Below are positions 44,465 through 57,629 of a DNA stretch of 64,000 bases, in pieces; positions within the stretch are counted from its first letter, which is position 1; each line of letters starts with the position of its first letter. The notes beneath the pieces are model-generated. The model did not search any database and had not been told where the DNA came from. It saw only the letters and a program-made list of their open reading frames with translations. The stretch is from Nocardioides sp. zg-1228 (GTDB taxonomy: Bacteria > Actinomycetota > Actinomycetes > Propionibacteriales > Nocardioidaceae): NCBI RefSeq assembly GCF_017086465.1, contig NZ_CP070961.1, positions 930,001 through 994,000 of the forward strand, read 5' to 3'. The translations under genes were made by a program, and so were the position numbers.

Positions 44465-44839
44465 ATGCCCGACCCCGACGCCCCGGAGCCGTCCGTCGAG
44501 CCGCCCGAGTCGGTGCCGCCGGTCTCGGCGGAGCCGCCGCCTGAGGACCCCGACGAGCCGCGCCGCTACCCCTCGACGATCGGGGGAGCGTTCTACCTGC
44601 TCGTCCTGGGCGTCGTCGCGGTGGCGATGGTCGTGGTGGTGCTCGACGAGTGGCGCACCGGCATCCGGATGGTGGGCGGCGCGCTGATCGCCGCGGCGCT
44701 CGTACGCCTGGTGCTGCGCCGGCGCGACGCCGGGATGCTGGCCGTGCGCCACAAGGTGCTGGACGCGCTCATCCTCGTCGTCCTGGGCGGGTCGCTGATC
44801 TTCCTCGCCGGCTCGATCCCGGACCAGCCCGGCTTCTGA
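44465..44839 (+). CDS. DUF3017 membrane protein
   Basis: The 124-residue protein has a Pro/Glu-rich N-terminal 35 residues, then three membrane segments (about 39-58, 69-83, 99-115) with RRRDAGMLAVRHKVLDALILVVLGG between the second and third. This is the DUF3017 pattern, which regularly follows folD in actinobacteria. Function is unknown. It starts one base after folD, so it is co-transcribed with it, and ends just before a strong hairpin. Confidence 0.85.
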   Translation: MPDPDAPEPSVEPPESVPPVSAEPPPEDPDEPRRYPSTIGGAFYLLVLGVVAVAMVVVVLDEWRTGIRMVGGALIAAALVRLVLRRRDAGMLAVRHKVLDALILVVLGGSLIFLAGSIPDQPGF

Positions 44840-44846
44840 ACGCCGC

Positions 44847-44889
44847 GAGCCGGCGCTCGTGCCCCGAGAAGGGACACGGGCGCCGGCTC
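44847..44889. terminator. Strong hairpin between convergent DUF3017 and mdh genes
   Basis: GAGCCGGCGC (44847-44856) pairs perfectly with GCGCCGGCTC (44880-44889), and the stem continues inward through CGTG/CACG and CCC/GGG with one mismatch and a small loop. It lies seven bases past the DUF3017 stop and can serve both converging transcripts. Confidence 0.8.
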
Positions 44890-44904
44890 GGCGGTCGAGG
44901 TGCG

Positions 44905-44956
44905 GTCAGGATGCGCCGACTCGACGTGAGCCAGCGGTCAGGACGCGCCTGCTCGT
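44905..44956. repeat. Two direct copies of a 20-base intergenic repeat
   Basis: GTCAGGATGCGCCGACTCGA (44905-44924) and GTCAGGACGCGCCTGCTCGT (44937-44956) match at 16 of 20 positions. Two more copies lie at 54661-54680 (inverted) and 54705-54724. Both sites are between convergent genes next to a TCA-cycle gene. The second copy here touches the mdh stop codon. This looks like a REP-type family. Confidence 0.6.
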
Positions 44957-45945
44957 CAGATCAGGCCCAGCTCGGTGACGGCCTTGCGCTCGTCGTCGAG
45001 CTCGGCGGTCGAGGCGTCGATGCGCGCGCGGGAGAAGTCGTCGATCTCGAGGCCCTCCACGATCGACCAGTCGCCGCCGGAGGTGGTGACCGGGAAGGAG
45101 GAGATCAGGCCCTCGGGGACGCCGTACTCGCCGCTCGAGACGACCGCCATCGACACCCAGTCGTCGGCCGCGGAGCCGAAGAGCCAGTCGCGCGCCGCGT
45201 CGATGGTCGCCGAGGCGGCCGAGGCGGCCGAGGACGAGCCGCGGGCGTCGATGATCGCCGCGCCGCGCTTGGCGACGGTCGGGATGAAGTCGTTCTCCAG
45301 CCAGGCCTGGTCGCCGACCAGCTCGGCGGCGTTCTGGCCGTTGACCTCGGCGTGGAACAGGTCGGGGTACTGGGTCGCGGAGTGGTTGCCCCAGATCGTC
45401 ATCTTCGCGATGTCGGTGACCTTCGCGCCCGTCTTGGCGGCGAGCTGGCTGATCGCCCGGTTGTGGTCGAGGCGGGTCAGCGCCGAGAACCGCTCGCGCG
45501 GGATGTCGGGGGCGTTGCTCATCGCGATCAGCGCGTTGGTGTTGGCCGGGTTGCCCGTCACGCCGATGCGCACGTCGTCGGCGGCCACGGCGTTGAGGGC
45601 CTTGCCCTGCGCGGTGAAGATAGCACCGTTGGCGGAGAGCAGGTCGCCGCGCTCCATGCCCGGGCCGCGGGGACGCGCGCCGACGAGCAGCGCGAGGTTG
45701 ACGCCGTCGAAGATCTTCTCGGCGTCCGCGCCGATCTCGACGCCGGAGAGCAGCGGGAACGCGCAGTCGTCCAGCTCCATGACGACGCCCTCGAGCGCCT
45801 TGAGGGCGGGCTCGATCTCGAGCAGTCGGAGCTCGATCGGGCGGTCCGCGGCCAGCGCGCCGCTGGCGAGGCGGAACAGCAGGCTGTAGCCGATCTGGCC
45901 GGCGGCGCCGGTGACGGCGACCTTGAGAGGTTCAGCGGAGGTCAC
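44956..45945 (-). CDS. mdh: Malate dehydrogenase
   Basis: The 329-residue NAD-dependent enzyme oxidises malate to oxaloacetate. The nucleotide motif [18 protein letters not shown] begins at residue 12; [17 protein letters not shown] is the active-site loop with substrate-binding Arg residues; [23 protein letters not shown] (catalytic Asp) and [12 protein letters not shown] (catalytic His) complete the site. This is the cytosolic-MDH-like group found in actinobacteria. GTG 45945 is chosen because GAGGAGAAG lies six bases before it; a longer frame upstream lacks a start signal. It is divergent from a lipoprotein gene. Confidence 0.95.
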   Translation of the reverse strand: MTSAEPLKVAVTGAAGQIGYSLLFRLASGALAADRPIELRLLEIEPALKALEGVVMELDDCAFPLLSGVEIGADAEKIFDGVNLALLVGARPRGPGMERGDLLSANGAIFTAQGKALNAVAADDVRIGVTGNPANTNALIAMSNAPDIPRERFSALTRLDHNRAISQLAAKTGAKVTDIAKMTIWGNHSATQYPDLFHAEVNGQNAAELVGDQAWLENDFIPTVAKRGAAIIDARGSSSAASAASATIDAARDWLFGSAADDWVSMAVVSSGEYGVPEGLISSFPVTTSGGDWSIVEGLEIDDFSRARIDASTAELDDERKAVTELGLI

Positions 45946-46051
45946 GGTGGTCTTCTCCTCGCGAGATGAGGTCGGTGAGGTCTGTCCCGCTGACGCTAGC
46001 AGCGCCCGGCCCGGCGTCGTCGGCTGGTCTGCGGCTGGCATGCTGGCGCCC

Positions 46052-46756
46052 ATGACGAGGGCGCCACGAGTCGTACGCCGGGGGCGGGCGGCGACGGCGC
46101 TGCTCGCCGCCGGCCTGGCGCTCGGCCTCGCGGGCTGCGGCGGTGTCGGCCAGCCGGCGCCCTACGACTCCCCGGGCATCAACGGCCTCGTCGTCCCGAC
46201 GCCGAGCCCCGAGCCCGCCGACTTCGTCGACGCCGTGGACAACCCGTGGCTCGCCCTCGAGCCGGGGGCGCGGCGGACCTACGACGTGGGTGACGGCGCT
46301 CGCGACCTCGGCACGATCGAGGTGGAGGTGCTCGAGGCGACCGTCCCGGTCGCCGGGCTCGACGCCACGGCCGTGCGCACCACGACCGACCTCGACGACG
46401 GCACCGGCCGCACGACGAGCGTGGAGACCCGCCTCTACGCCCAGGACACGGCGGGCAACGTCTGGCTCGTCGGCGCGGACGGGGCTGACGGGGGCACCGG
46501 CAGCTGGCGGGCGGGCGAGGACGCTGCTCAGGCCGGGCTCGCGATGCCGGCCGACCCGCGGCTCGGCGACGGGTGGCTCGCCTACGACGTGCCCGGCCTG
46601 CCGCGGGCGAGCAGCACGATCGAGGACCAGTCGGCCGCGCTGGTGCAGCTGCGCAACGAGGCCGGCACCACGACCCGCACGGTGTACGAGAAGGGTGCCG
46701 GCCTCGTGGGGCTGGTGGACCTCGACGACGGCTGGACCGCCGAGCCGGCCGACTGA
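46052..46756 (+). CDS. Lipoprotein of unknown function
   Basis: The 234-residue protein has a basic n-region ([12 protein letters not shown]), a hydrophobic core and lipobox L-A-G-C with Cys about 30, so it is anchored outside the membrane. The mature part has strand-rich sequence ([38 protein letters not shown]) and no cysteines or known motif. ATG 46052 is preferred over upstream starts. It converges with the aquaporin gene with seven bases between stops. Function unknown. Confidence 0.75.
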   Translation: MTRAPRVVRRGRAATALLAAGLALGLAGCGGVGQPAPYDSPGINGLVVPTPSPEPADFVDAVDNPWLALEPGARRTYDVGDGARDLGTIEVEVLEATVPVAGLDATAVRTTTDLDDGTGRTTSVETRLYAQDTAGNVWLVGADGADGGTGSWRAGEDAAQAGLAMPADPRLGDGWLAYDVPGLPRASSTIEDQSAALVQLRNEAGTTTRTVYEKGAGLVGLVDLDDGWTAEPAD

Positions 46757-46763
46757 CCCGGAG

Positions 46764-47894
46764 TCAGTCCGGGCGGCGCACCTGGGTGCGACCGTCGTCG
46801 TCGCCGTCAGGGTTGCCCCAGTGGCCCGGAGCGCTCTGGCCGGGCTGCTGCTGGACGGGCGGCTGCTGGCCGGGCTGCTGGGGGGCGGGCTGGCCCCACT
46901 GGCCCGGCTGCGACTGCTGACCGGGCTGCTGCGGCGCGGGCTGGCCGCCCCACTGGCCCGGCTGCTGCGGCGCGCCCTGGGGTGCGCCGTGGGCCGGGTC
47001 GGGCTGCTGCTGCGGCTGCTGGTAGGGGTCGGGCTGGCCCCACTGCTGCTGCGGGGGAGCGCCCCAGGCGGCGCCGGGCTGGCCCCAGCCGCCCTGCTGG
47101 CCCTGGTTCCACTGCGCCTCGTAGTTGCCCGGGACGTTCTGGTCCTTGCGGCCGCCGCCGAAGTTGAGGCCGGAGCCGGCGACCGGGGCAGCGCCCTGGC
47201 CGAAGAGCAGCGGGTAGGTCAGGCCGGCGATCGCCGCGCCCAGCAGCGGCGCGAGGACGAACAGCCAGAGCTGCGCGACCGCGTCCATGCCGGCGAAGAC
47301 GCCGACGCCGATGGAGCGGGCGGGGTTGACCGACGTGCCGGTCAGCGGGATCGCGACGAAGTGGATCATCGACAGCGCGAGGCCGATCGCGAGCGGGCCG
47401 AGCGCGACGTTGACCTCGTTGCGCTCGTCGGTGACGCCCAGGATGACCCACAGGAAGACCGCGGTCAGCAGCACCTCGAGCAGCAGGGCGGCCCACCAGG
47501 CGAAGCCCGAGCCCTGGTCGCCGAAGAAGTTCTGCCCCATGTTGCCCTCGGCGACGAAGCCGTCGAAGCCGTGGCCCAGCGCGAAGAGCACCGCGCCGGC
47601 CAGGAGGCCGCCGAGGAGCTGGGCGGCCATGTAGATGCCGACCTGGTTCCACGGCAGGCGACCGCCCAGGACCGCGCCGAGCGTCACGGCGGGGTTGAAG
47701 TGTCCGCCGGAGATGCGCCCGACGGCGTAGGCCATCACCACGACGGTGAGACCGAAGGTCAGCCCGGTGGCGACGATGTCGCCTCCGGTGTAGACGGCCG
47801 CACCGCAGCCGAAGAAGACGAGCACGAACGTGCCCATCGCCTCCGCGGTGAACTTCTGTCCGGTGGTGGGTGTGGCTTCGACGGTGTCGCTCAT
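46764..47894 (-). CDS. Aquaporin / MIP-family channel with Gln/Pro-rich tail
   Basis: The 376-residue channel has six membrane helices and both NPA boxes: GGHFNPAVTLG (Asn67) and GTSVNPARSIG (Asn190). A plain MIP core ends near residue 250. The remaining 125 or so residues are a low-complexity tail of QPGQWGQPAPQQPGQ-like repeats, likely disordered in the cytoplasm, ending in TQVRRPD. The Arg after the second NPA and small residues nearby fit a water-selective or AqpZ-like pore. ATG 47894 is chosen over the upstream ATG at 47909. It is divergent from icd. Confidence 0.88.
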   Translation of the reverse strand: MSDTVEATPTTGQKFTAEAMGTFVLVFFGCGAAVYTGGDIVATGLTFGLTVVVMAYAVGRISGGHFNPAVTLGAVLGGRLPWNQVGIYMAAQLLGGLLAGAVLFALGHGFDGFVAEGNMGQNFFGDQGSGFAWWAALLLEVLLTAVFLWVILGVTDERNEVNVALGPLAIGLALSMIHFVAIPLTGTSVNPARSIGVGVFAGMDAVAQLWLFVLAPLLGAAIAGLTYPLLFGQGAAPVAGSGLNFGGGRKDQNVPGNYEAQWNQGQQGGWGQPGAAWGAPPQQQWGQPDPYQQPQQQPDPAHGAPQGAPQQPGQWGGQPAPQQPGQQSQPGQWGQPAPQQPGQQPPVQQQPGQSAPGHWGNPDGDDDGRTQVRRPD

Positions 47895-47951
47895 TCGCTC
47901 GTCCTCCAAGGTCAGGGTGGCCGTACCCCTCGTAGGCCACGTCGAGCCTAG

Positions 47952-50282
<2,331 letters not shown>

Positions 50283-50300
50283 CCGCGACGCACGTCACAG

Positions 50301-50336
50301 GCAGGACCCCCGGGGAACAAACCCCGGGGGTCCTGC
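50301..50336 (+). terminator. Perfect terminator after icd
   Basis: GCAGGACCCCCGGGG (50301-50315) pairs perfectly with 50322-50336 across an AACAAA loop, followed by TCTT. It lies 18 bases past the icd stop and is the clearest intrinsic terminator in the window. The next gene starts only 14 bases later, so its promoter must lie within or before the hairpin, or it is read through. Confidence 0.9.
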
Positions 50337-50350
50337 TCTTGCGCCAGGTG

Positions 50351-51598
50351 ATGACGACGACCGCCGACCCGACCGAGCTTCCCGACCATCCGACGTCCGG
50401 CCACCTCGACGTCCCCTCGGTGACGGCGCGCCATTTCGGCCTGGCCGTGCTCGCCCTGGCGATGGGCGGCTTCGCCATCGGGACCACCGAGTTCGTGACG
50501 ATGGGCCTGCTGCCGCAGATCGCGCGCGGCGTCGACGTCTCCATCCCGACCGGCGGGCACGTCATCTCGGCGTACGCCGTCGGGGTCGTCGTCGGCGCGC
50601 CGGTGCTGGCCTTCCTCGGCGCGCGACTCCCGCGCCGGGCCCTCCTGGTGGCCCTGATGGTCGCGTTCGCCGCCGGCAACGGGCTGAGCGCGCTCGCGAC
50701 GTCCTACGAGCAGCTGATGGCCGCCCGCTTCGCCGCCGGGCTGCCCCACGGCGCCTACTTCGGCGTCGCCTCCCTCGTGGCCGCGAGCATGGCCCGTCCC
50801 TCCCGCAAGGGGCGCGCGGTCTCGCTGGTCATGCTCGGGCTGTCGTTCGCCAACGTGATCGGCGTGCCCGCGGCGACGGTGCTCGGGCAGGAGCTCGGGT
50901 GGCGCGCGGCCTTCTGGGCCGCCGGCGGCCTGGCCGTGGTGACCCTCGCCCTCGTCGCCTGGTTCGTCCCGTCCGTCCCCGGCGACGCGGAGGCCAGCGG
51001 GCTGCGCGAGCTCGCGGCGTTCAAGGTGCCCCAGGTGTGGCTGACGCTGCTGGCGGGCGCCGTCGGCTTCGGCGGCATGTTCGCGGTCTACTCCTACATC
51101 GCCCCGGTCGTCACCGACGTCGGTGGCCTGGGGGAGCGGTCGGTGGCGGTGTTCCTGCTCTTCTTCGGCCTCGGCATGGTCGCGGGCACCTCGCTGGCCG
51201 GGATCATGGCCGACTGGTCGATCTTCCGCTCGCTGATCATCGGCGGCGTCGGGATGGCCGCGACGATGCTGGCCTTCTGGCTCGCGGCGCCCCACGGGTG
51301 GGCCGCCCTGCCGGTGGTCTTCCTCATCACCACCCTCGGCTCGGTGCTGGTGGTCAACCTGCAGCTGCGGCTGATGGACGTGGCGGGCGACGCGCAGACG
51401 CTGGGTGCCGCGATGAACCACGCCTCGCTCAACGTCGCCAACGCCCTGGGCGCCTGGCTCGGCGGCCTCGTCATCGCCGGCGGGTGGGGGCTGCGCGCCC
51501 CGGCCCTGGTCGGCCTGGCCCTGTCGATCCTCGGGGTGGCCATCCTGCTGCTCTCCGCGAGGCTCCACGTGCGCCAGCGCGACGCCGTGCCCGCCTGA
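50351..51598 (+). CDS. MFS transporter (AraJ/DHA1-like)
   Basis: The 415-residue protein resembles DHA1-family drug or sugar exporters of the AraJ/YdhP type: LALAMGGFAIGTTEFVTMGLLPQIARGVDVSIPTGGHVISAYAVGVVVGAP is their typical opening, and LPHGAYFGVASLVAASM and FANVIGVPAATVLGQELGWRAAFW are conserved helices. Twelve membrane segments are evident. ATG 50351 is chosen; in-frame TTG 50339 and GTG 50348 are alternatives. It follows the icd terminator almost directly, so how it is transcribed is unclear. Efflux is the likely role. Confidence 0.86.
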   Translation: MTTTADPTELPDHPTSGHLDVPSVTARHFGLAVLALAMGGFAIGTTEFVTMGLLPQIARGVDVSIPTGGHVISAYAVGVVVGAPVLAFLGARLPRRALLVALMVAFAAGNGLSALATSYEQLMAARFAAGLPHGAYFGVASLVAASMARPSRKGRAVSLVMLGLSFANVIGVPAATVLGQELGWRAAFWAAGGLAVVTLALVAWFVPSVPGDAEASGLRELAAFKVPQVWLTLLAGAVGFGGMFAVYSYIAPVVTDVGGLGERSVAVFLLFFGLGMVAGTSLAGIMADWSIFRSLIIGGVGMAATMLAFWLAAPHGWAALPVVFLITTLGSVLVVNLQLRLMDVAGDAQTLGAAMNHASLNVANALGAWLGGLVIAGGWGLRAPALVGLALSILGVAILLLSARLHVRQRDAVPA

Positions 51599-51762
51599 AC
51601 GCCGGGGTGCTCGGCGCCGCCTTGCACGCACCACGATGCACGCATTTTCCGGTGATGTTGCACGGAGTTAACACACGCGGAACTCTTGCGTAGCGCAGAC
51701 TTGTAACGATCCAATCCACGAAGGGCGGGCAGGCCGCCCGAGATCTTCCCGAGGAGGACGTG

Positions 51763-51921
51763 ATGGACGACGACAAGATCGTGCGCGAGGTGGAGCGCCG
51801 CCGGCAGCTGGCGGACCGCAACGTCAGCGCTGTGGTCGACCTGCTGCAGCGACGCCAGGAGCTCAAGGGGATCTACCCCGCGGCCGACTTCTTCGCCGAG
51901 AACGTCGGCTGGGCCGTCTGA
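51763..51921 (+). CDS. 52-residue acidic/helical small protein
   Basis: ATG 51763 has GAGGAGG seven bases upstream and reads 52 codons to TGA 51921. The protein begins MDDDKIVREVERRRQLADRN, is almost all helix with alternating acidic and basic residues, and ends YPAADFFAENVGWAV, where the aromatic end may dock onto a partner. No family is recognised. The leader (about 51640-51740) is markedly less GC-rich than its surroundings, suggesting a real promoter there. It points toward, and converges with, trpS. Confidence 0.7.
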   Translation: MDDDKIVREVERRRQLADRNVSAVVDLLQRRQELKGIYPAADFFAENVGWAV

Positions 51922-51955
51922 CGGGATCGACCCGGGCAGTGCGGGCTCGGGCCGC

Positions 51956-53011
51956 TCAGGCCCAGCTGTAGACCATGCCCATCGCCTCGCTGACCTCGGC
52001 CAGCGTCGCGTCCGCGACCTCGTTGGCCCGGGCGTTGCCGCGGCGCAGGATCTCGTCGAGGTAGGCCGGATCGGCCTCGAGCTCGGCCCGGCGGGCGCGC
52101 AGCGGTGCCAGCTCGGTGTTGATCGCGTCGGTCAGGCGCCGCTTGAGGGCACCGCCGCCCCCGTCCCCGATCTCCTCGGCGACCACGGCCGGGTCGACGC
52201 CCTCGCAGAGGCCGATGAGGGTGAGCAGGTTGGCCACCTCGGGCCGCGCGTCCGGGTCGTAGGTGATGACGCGGTCGCTGTCGGTCTTGGCGCCCTTGAG
52301 CTTCTTGGCGGTCTCGTCGGCGCTCATCCGCAGCTCGACCACGTTGCCCTTGGACTTGCTCATCTTGGTGCCGTCGGTGCCCAGGATGAGAGGAGCCTCG
52401 GACAGCAGCGCGCCGGGCTCGGGGAACACCGGGGCGTAGCGGTCGTTGAAGCGGCGCGCGACGACGCGGGTCTGCTCGAGGTGGGGCAGCTGGTCGCGCC
52501 CGACCGGGACGACGTTGGCCTTGCAGAACAAGATGTCGGCGGCCTGGTGCACGGGATAGGTGAGCAGGAGGCCGCCGATCGAGGTGATGCCGGCCGACCT
52601 GGCCTCGTCCTTGACCGTGGGGTTGCGCTGCAGCTCCGCGACGCTGACCAGGCTGAGGAACGGCAGCATCAGCTGGTTGAGCGCCGGCACCGAGGAGTGC
52701 GTGAAGATCGTCGCCCGGTCGGGGTCGAGGCCCGCGGCGATGTTGTCGAGCAGCAGGTTGCGCACGTTGCTCGAGATGTCGCCGAGCACGTCGCGGTCGG
52801 TGATCACCTGGTAGTCGGCGATGAGCTGCCAGATCTCCGCGCCGCTGTCCTGCAGGCGCAGGCGGTTGCGGATCGAGCCGAAGTAGTGGCCGATGTGCAG
52901 TGCCCCGGTCGGACGGTCCCCGGTGAGCATGCGCAGCGATGCCGGGTCCTTCGCCATCTGCTCCTCGATGGCGTCGCTGCGAGCCTGGGCGGCGCGGAAG
53001 GTCTCACTCAC
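51956..53011 (-). CDS. trpS: Tryptophanyl-tRNA synthetase
   Basis: The 351-residue class I synthetase charges tRNA-Trp. It has both signatures: GDRPTGALHIGHYFGSI (HIGH motif) and TKMSKSKGNVVEL (KMSKS). SVPALNQLMLPFLSLV, LLTYPVHQAADILFCKANVVPVGRDQLPHLEQTR is the tryptophan-site region typical of bacterial TrpRS. GTG 53011 starts it. The N-terminus is slightly extended (about 25 residues) compared with the shortest homologues. It is divergent from the 2'-5' RNA ligase-like gene. Confidence 0.95.
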   Translation of the reverse strand: MSETFRAAQARSDAIEEQMAKDPASLRMLTGDRPTGALHIGHYFGSIRNRLRLQDSGAEIWQLIADYQVITDRDVLGDISSNVRNLLLDNIAAGLDPDRATIFTHSSVPALNQLMLPFLSLVSVAELQRNPTVKDEARSAGITSIGGLLLTYPVHQAADILFCKANVVPVGRDQLPHLEQTRVVARRFNDRYAPVFPEPGALLSEAPLILGTDGTKMSKSKGNVVELRMSADETAKKLKGAKTDSDRVITYDPDARPEVANLLTLIGLCEGVDPAVVAEEIGDGGGGALKRRLTDAINTELAPLRARRAELEADPAYLDEILRRGNARANEVADATLAEVSEAMGMVYSWA

Positions 53012-53070
53012 GCGGCCGATCCTTTCACGGGGCCGATCGTCGCCGCGATCGGGTTCTGTAGGGTTTCGGG

Positions 53071-53586
53071 GTGCCCACCATCGGAGTAGCGATCGCGATC
53101 CCCGAGCCCTGGGCGAGCGAGCTCCAGGACTACCGCACCAGCGTCGGCGACACCACGGCCGCGCAGATCCCCACGCACGTCACGCTGGTCCCGCCGACCG
53201 AGGTCCGCCGCGACGACCTCGACGCCATCACCGCCCACCTCGCCGACGCCGCGGCCACCGTCTCCCCGTTCACCATCCACCTGCGCGGCACCGGGACGTT
53301 CCGCCCGGTCTCGCCGGTCGTCTTCGTCACCCTCGCCGAGGGGATCTCGGGGTGCGAGGTGCTCGCCGGCGCCGTACGACAGGGACCGCTCGCCGTCGAC
53401 CTGCACTTCCCCTACCACCCGCACGTCACCGTCGCGCACCACCTCGACGACGAGACGCTCGACATCGCCTACAAGGAGCTGGCCGGTTTCGAGTGCAGCT
53501 TCGCGGTGGAGGAGTTCAGCCTCTACGTCCACGACGACCGGGCCGGCTGGCAGCCGACCCACCACTACCGGCTGGGCGGGCGATGA
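53071..53586 (+). CDS. 2'-5' RNA ligase / cyclic phosphodiesterase-like protein
   Basis: The 171-residue protein belongs to the 2H phosphoesterase group. The two catalytic H-x-T motifs are at His36 (THVTLVPP) and His118 (PHVTVAHH), separated by the usual distance. Members open 2',3'-cyclic phosphates or join RNA ends; the natural substrate here is unknown. GTG 53071 begins it. Its stop overlaps the YihY start by four bases (ATGA), so they are co-translated. Confidence 0.88.
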   Translation: MPTIGVAIAIPEPWASELQDYRTSVGDTTAAQIPTHVTLVPPTEVRRDDLDAITAHLADAAATVSPFTIHLRGTGTFRPVSPVVFVTLAEGISGCEVLAGAVRQGPLAVDLHFPYHPHVTVAHHLDDETLDIAYKELAGFECSFAVEEFSLYVHDDRAGWQPTHHYRLGGR

Positions 53587-54647
53587 GCGTCGTCGACACG
53601 GTCAAGCAGCGCGTCGCCGCCGTGCGCGAGCGCCGCCCGTTCATCGACCACCTGTTCCGGATGATCCAGCACTACGGCGCCGTGAAGGGCAACGCGCTCG
53701 CCGGTGCGGTCACGTTCTTCGGCTTCTTGTCGTTCTTCCCCATCCTGGCGCTCGCGTTCGCCGTGGTCGGCTTGGTCGCGGGCATCTACTCAGACGCCAC
53801 CGAGCAGGTGGTGAAGGCCATCCAGTCGGTGCTGCCGATGGTGGTCGAGGGCAAGGCCGGTCCCGGCGAGATCTCGATCGACGCCTTCCAGGACGGCGCC
53901 GGCGCCGCTGCCGGCATCGGCGCCATCGGTGTCCTCTACTCCGGGCTGGGGTGGGTCTCCGGCCTGCGCGACGCGCTCCAGATCGTGTTCGAGACGCCGC
54001 GGCGCGCACAGCCCAGCTTCGTGGTGGGCAAGCTCAAGGACCTGGTCTCGCTGGTGCTGATCGGCGTCGTGCTGCTGCTCAGCGTGGCCGTCTCCGGCGT
54101 CGTCACCGCCCTGTCCAGCCACATCCTCGACTGGCTCGGGCTCGACCTCGCTCTGCGCCCGGTGCTGACCGTGCTCGCGATCGCGGTCGGACTCGGCGCC
54201 AACACGCTGCTGTTCTTCGCGATCTTCAAGATCCTGGCCGACCACGACACCCCCGACCGCTCGCTGTGGAGTGGCGCGCTCCTCGGCGCGGTGGGCTTCG
54301 AGGTGCTCAAGCAGGCAGCGACCTTCCTGATCAGCTCGACGCAGAACCAGCCGGCGTTCGCCGTCTTCGGCATCGCGCTCGTGCTGCTGATCTGGATCAA
54401 CTACTTCTCGCGCGTCGTCATGCTGGCCGCCTCGTGGGCGCACACCTCGCGCGAGGCCCGCGCCCGCCGCGAGGCGGAGGAGGTGGCCGAGCTGCTGCCC
54501 GCGGGCCCGCGGATCGACCTGGCCGGTGCGTCGGCCGGTGCAGCCGCCCACCCGTCGGCGGAGCCCTTCCCCTCCCCGAAGGCCGCCTTCGCCGCCGGGG
54601 CGGGCGCCATGCTCGGGCTTGTCGCGCTCGTCCGCCGCCGCCACTGA
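53583..54647 (+). CDS. YihY/BrkB-family membrane protein
   Basis: The 354-residue protein has the family's six membrane helices. Characteristic parts are GNALAGAVTFFGFLSFFPILALAFAVVGLV, GVLYSGLGWVSGLRDALQIVFETPR, LFFAIFKILADHDTPDRSLWSGALLGAVGFEVLKQAATFLISS and IWINYFSRVVMLAASWAHTSREARA. The tail is a soluble Ala/Pro-rich stretch ending in a final hydrophobic segment, AAFAAGAGAMLGLVALVRRR. Once labelled ribonuclease BN by mistake, the family is now viewed as membrane proteins of unknown function. It converges with sdhB. Confidence 0.88.
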   Translation: MSVVDTVKQRVAAVRERRPFIDHLFRMIQHYGAVKGNALAGAVTFFGFLSFFPILALAFAVVGLVAGIYSDATEQVVKAIQSVLPMVVEGKAGPGEISIDAFQDGAGAAAGIGAIGVLYSGLGWVSGLRDALQIVFETPRRAQPSFVVGKLKDLVSLVLIGVVLLLSVAVSGVVTALSSHILDWLGLDLALRPVLTVLAIAVGLGANTLLFFAIFKILADHDTPDRSLWSGALLGAVGFEVLKQAATFLISSTQNQPAFAVFGIALVLLIWINYFSRVVMLAASWAHTSREARARREAEEVAELLPAGPRIDLAGASAGAAAHPSAEPFPSPKAAFAAGAGAMLGLVALVRRRH

Positions 54648-54660
54648 ACGTCGTTCGGGA

Positions 54661-54724
54661 TCGAGTGGGCGCGTCCTGCCTGTCGTACTCGGGGTTGCCT
54701 GAGCGTCAGGACGCGCCGACTCGA
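54661..54724. repeat. Inverted pair of the 20-base intergenic repeat, forming a hairpin
   Basis: 54661-54680 read on the minus strand is GGCAGGACGCGCCCACTCGA, and 54705-54724 on the plus strand is GTCAGGACGCGCCGACTCGA. As an inverted pair they form a stem of about 18 pairs between the convergent yihY-type and sdhB genes, probably terminating both. The same unit occurs beside mdh at 44905-44956. Confidence 0.65.
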
Positions 54725-54732
54725 GCTGCCGC

Positions 54733-55476
54733 TCAGTGGCCGTGCTTGATGGCGGTGCGCAGGTCCTTGTTGAGCTGGGAGATCACGTCGAGCGGGATCT
54801 CCTTGGGGCACGCCGCAGTGCACTCGCCGATGTTGGTGCAGCCGCCGAAGCCCTCGTGGTCGTGCTGGGCGACCATGTTGACCACGCGCTCGTCGCGCTC
54901 GGGCTGCCCCTGGGGGAGCAGGCCGAGGTGGGTCACCTTGGCGCCCAGGAAGAGCGAGGCGGAGCCGTTGGGGCAGGCCGCGACGCAGGCACCGCAGCTG
55001 ATGCAGGTCGCGACGTTGAAGGCGCGGTCGGCGTCGTCCTTGGGCACCGGCACCGAGTGGGCCTCGGGGGCCGAGCCGGTGTTGACCGAGATGTAGCCGC
55101 CGGCCTGGATCATCCGGTCGAGGGCGCCGCGGTCGACGACGAGGTCCTTGACGACCGGGAAGGCGTCGGCGCGCCACGGCTCGATCGTGATGGTCTCGCC
55201 GTCCTCGAACGAGCGCATGTGCAGCTGGCAGGTCGTGGTGACCTCGGGCCCGTGCGCGTCGCCGTTGATCATCAGCCCACACATGCCGCAGATGCCCTCG
55301 CGGCAGTCGGAGTCGAAGGCGATCGGGTCCTCGCCCTGGTCGTTGAGCTGCTCGTTGAGCACGTCGAGCATCTCGAGGAACGACATGTCCGGGGACACGT
55401 CGGCCAGCTCGTAGGTGTGCATCGCGCCGGGGCTGGCGGAGTCGGGCTGACGCCAGATCTTCAACGTCACGTTCAT
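54733..55476 (-). CDS. sdhB: Succinate dehydrogenase iron-sulfur subunit
   Basis: The 247-residue subunit passes electrons from SdhA to the membrane quinone site through three clusters. Cys58, 63, 66 and 83 ([10 protein letters not shown] plus C) bind 2Fe-2S; Cys158, 161, 164 ([11 protein letters not shown]) with Cys223 bind 4Fe-4S; Cys168, 213 and 219 (CTNIGEC) bind 3Fe-4S. It is the last gene of sdhCAB, 88 bases after sdhA. Length and spacing are normal for the actinobacterial type. Confidence 0.95.
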   Translation of the reverse strand: MNVTLKIWRQPDSASPGAMHTYELADVSPDMSFLEMLDVLNEQLNDQGEDPIAFDSDCREGICGMCGLMINGDAHGPEVTTTCQLHMRSFEDGETITIEPWRADAFPVVKDLVVDRGALDRMIQAGGYISVNTGSAPEAHSVPVPKDDADRAFNVATCISCGACVAACPNGSASLFLGAKVTHLGLLPQGQPERDERVVNMVAQHDHEGFGGCTNIGECTAACPKEIPLDVISQLNKDLRTAIKHGH

Positions 55477-55564
55477 CGGTGGGTCCTCGTGGGTGTCGGG
55501 GTCCCCGCGGCGTCGTCGGCCGGGGGAGCGAAGCGGGGGAGGGGGAGGGTGCCGGAGGCAGGCG

Positions 55565-57613
<2,049 letters not shown>

Positions 57614-57629
57614 GTGAGGTGACCCCTCT

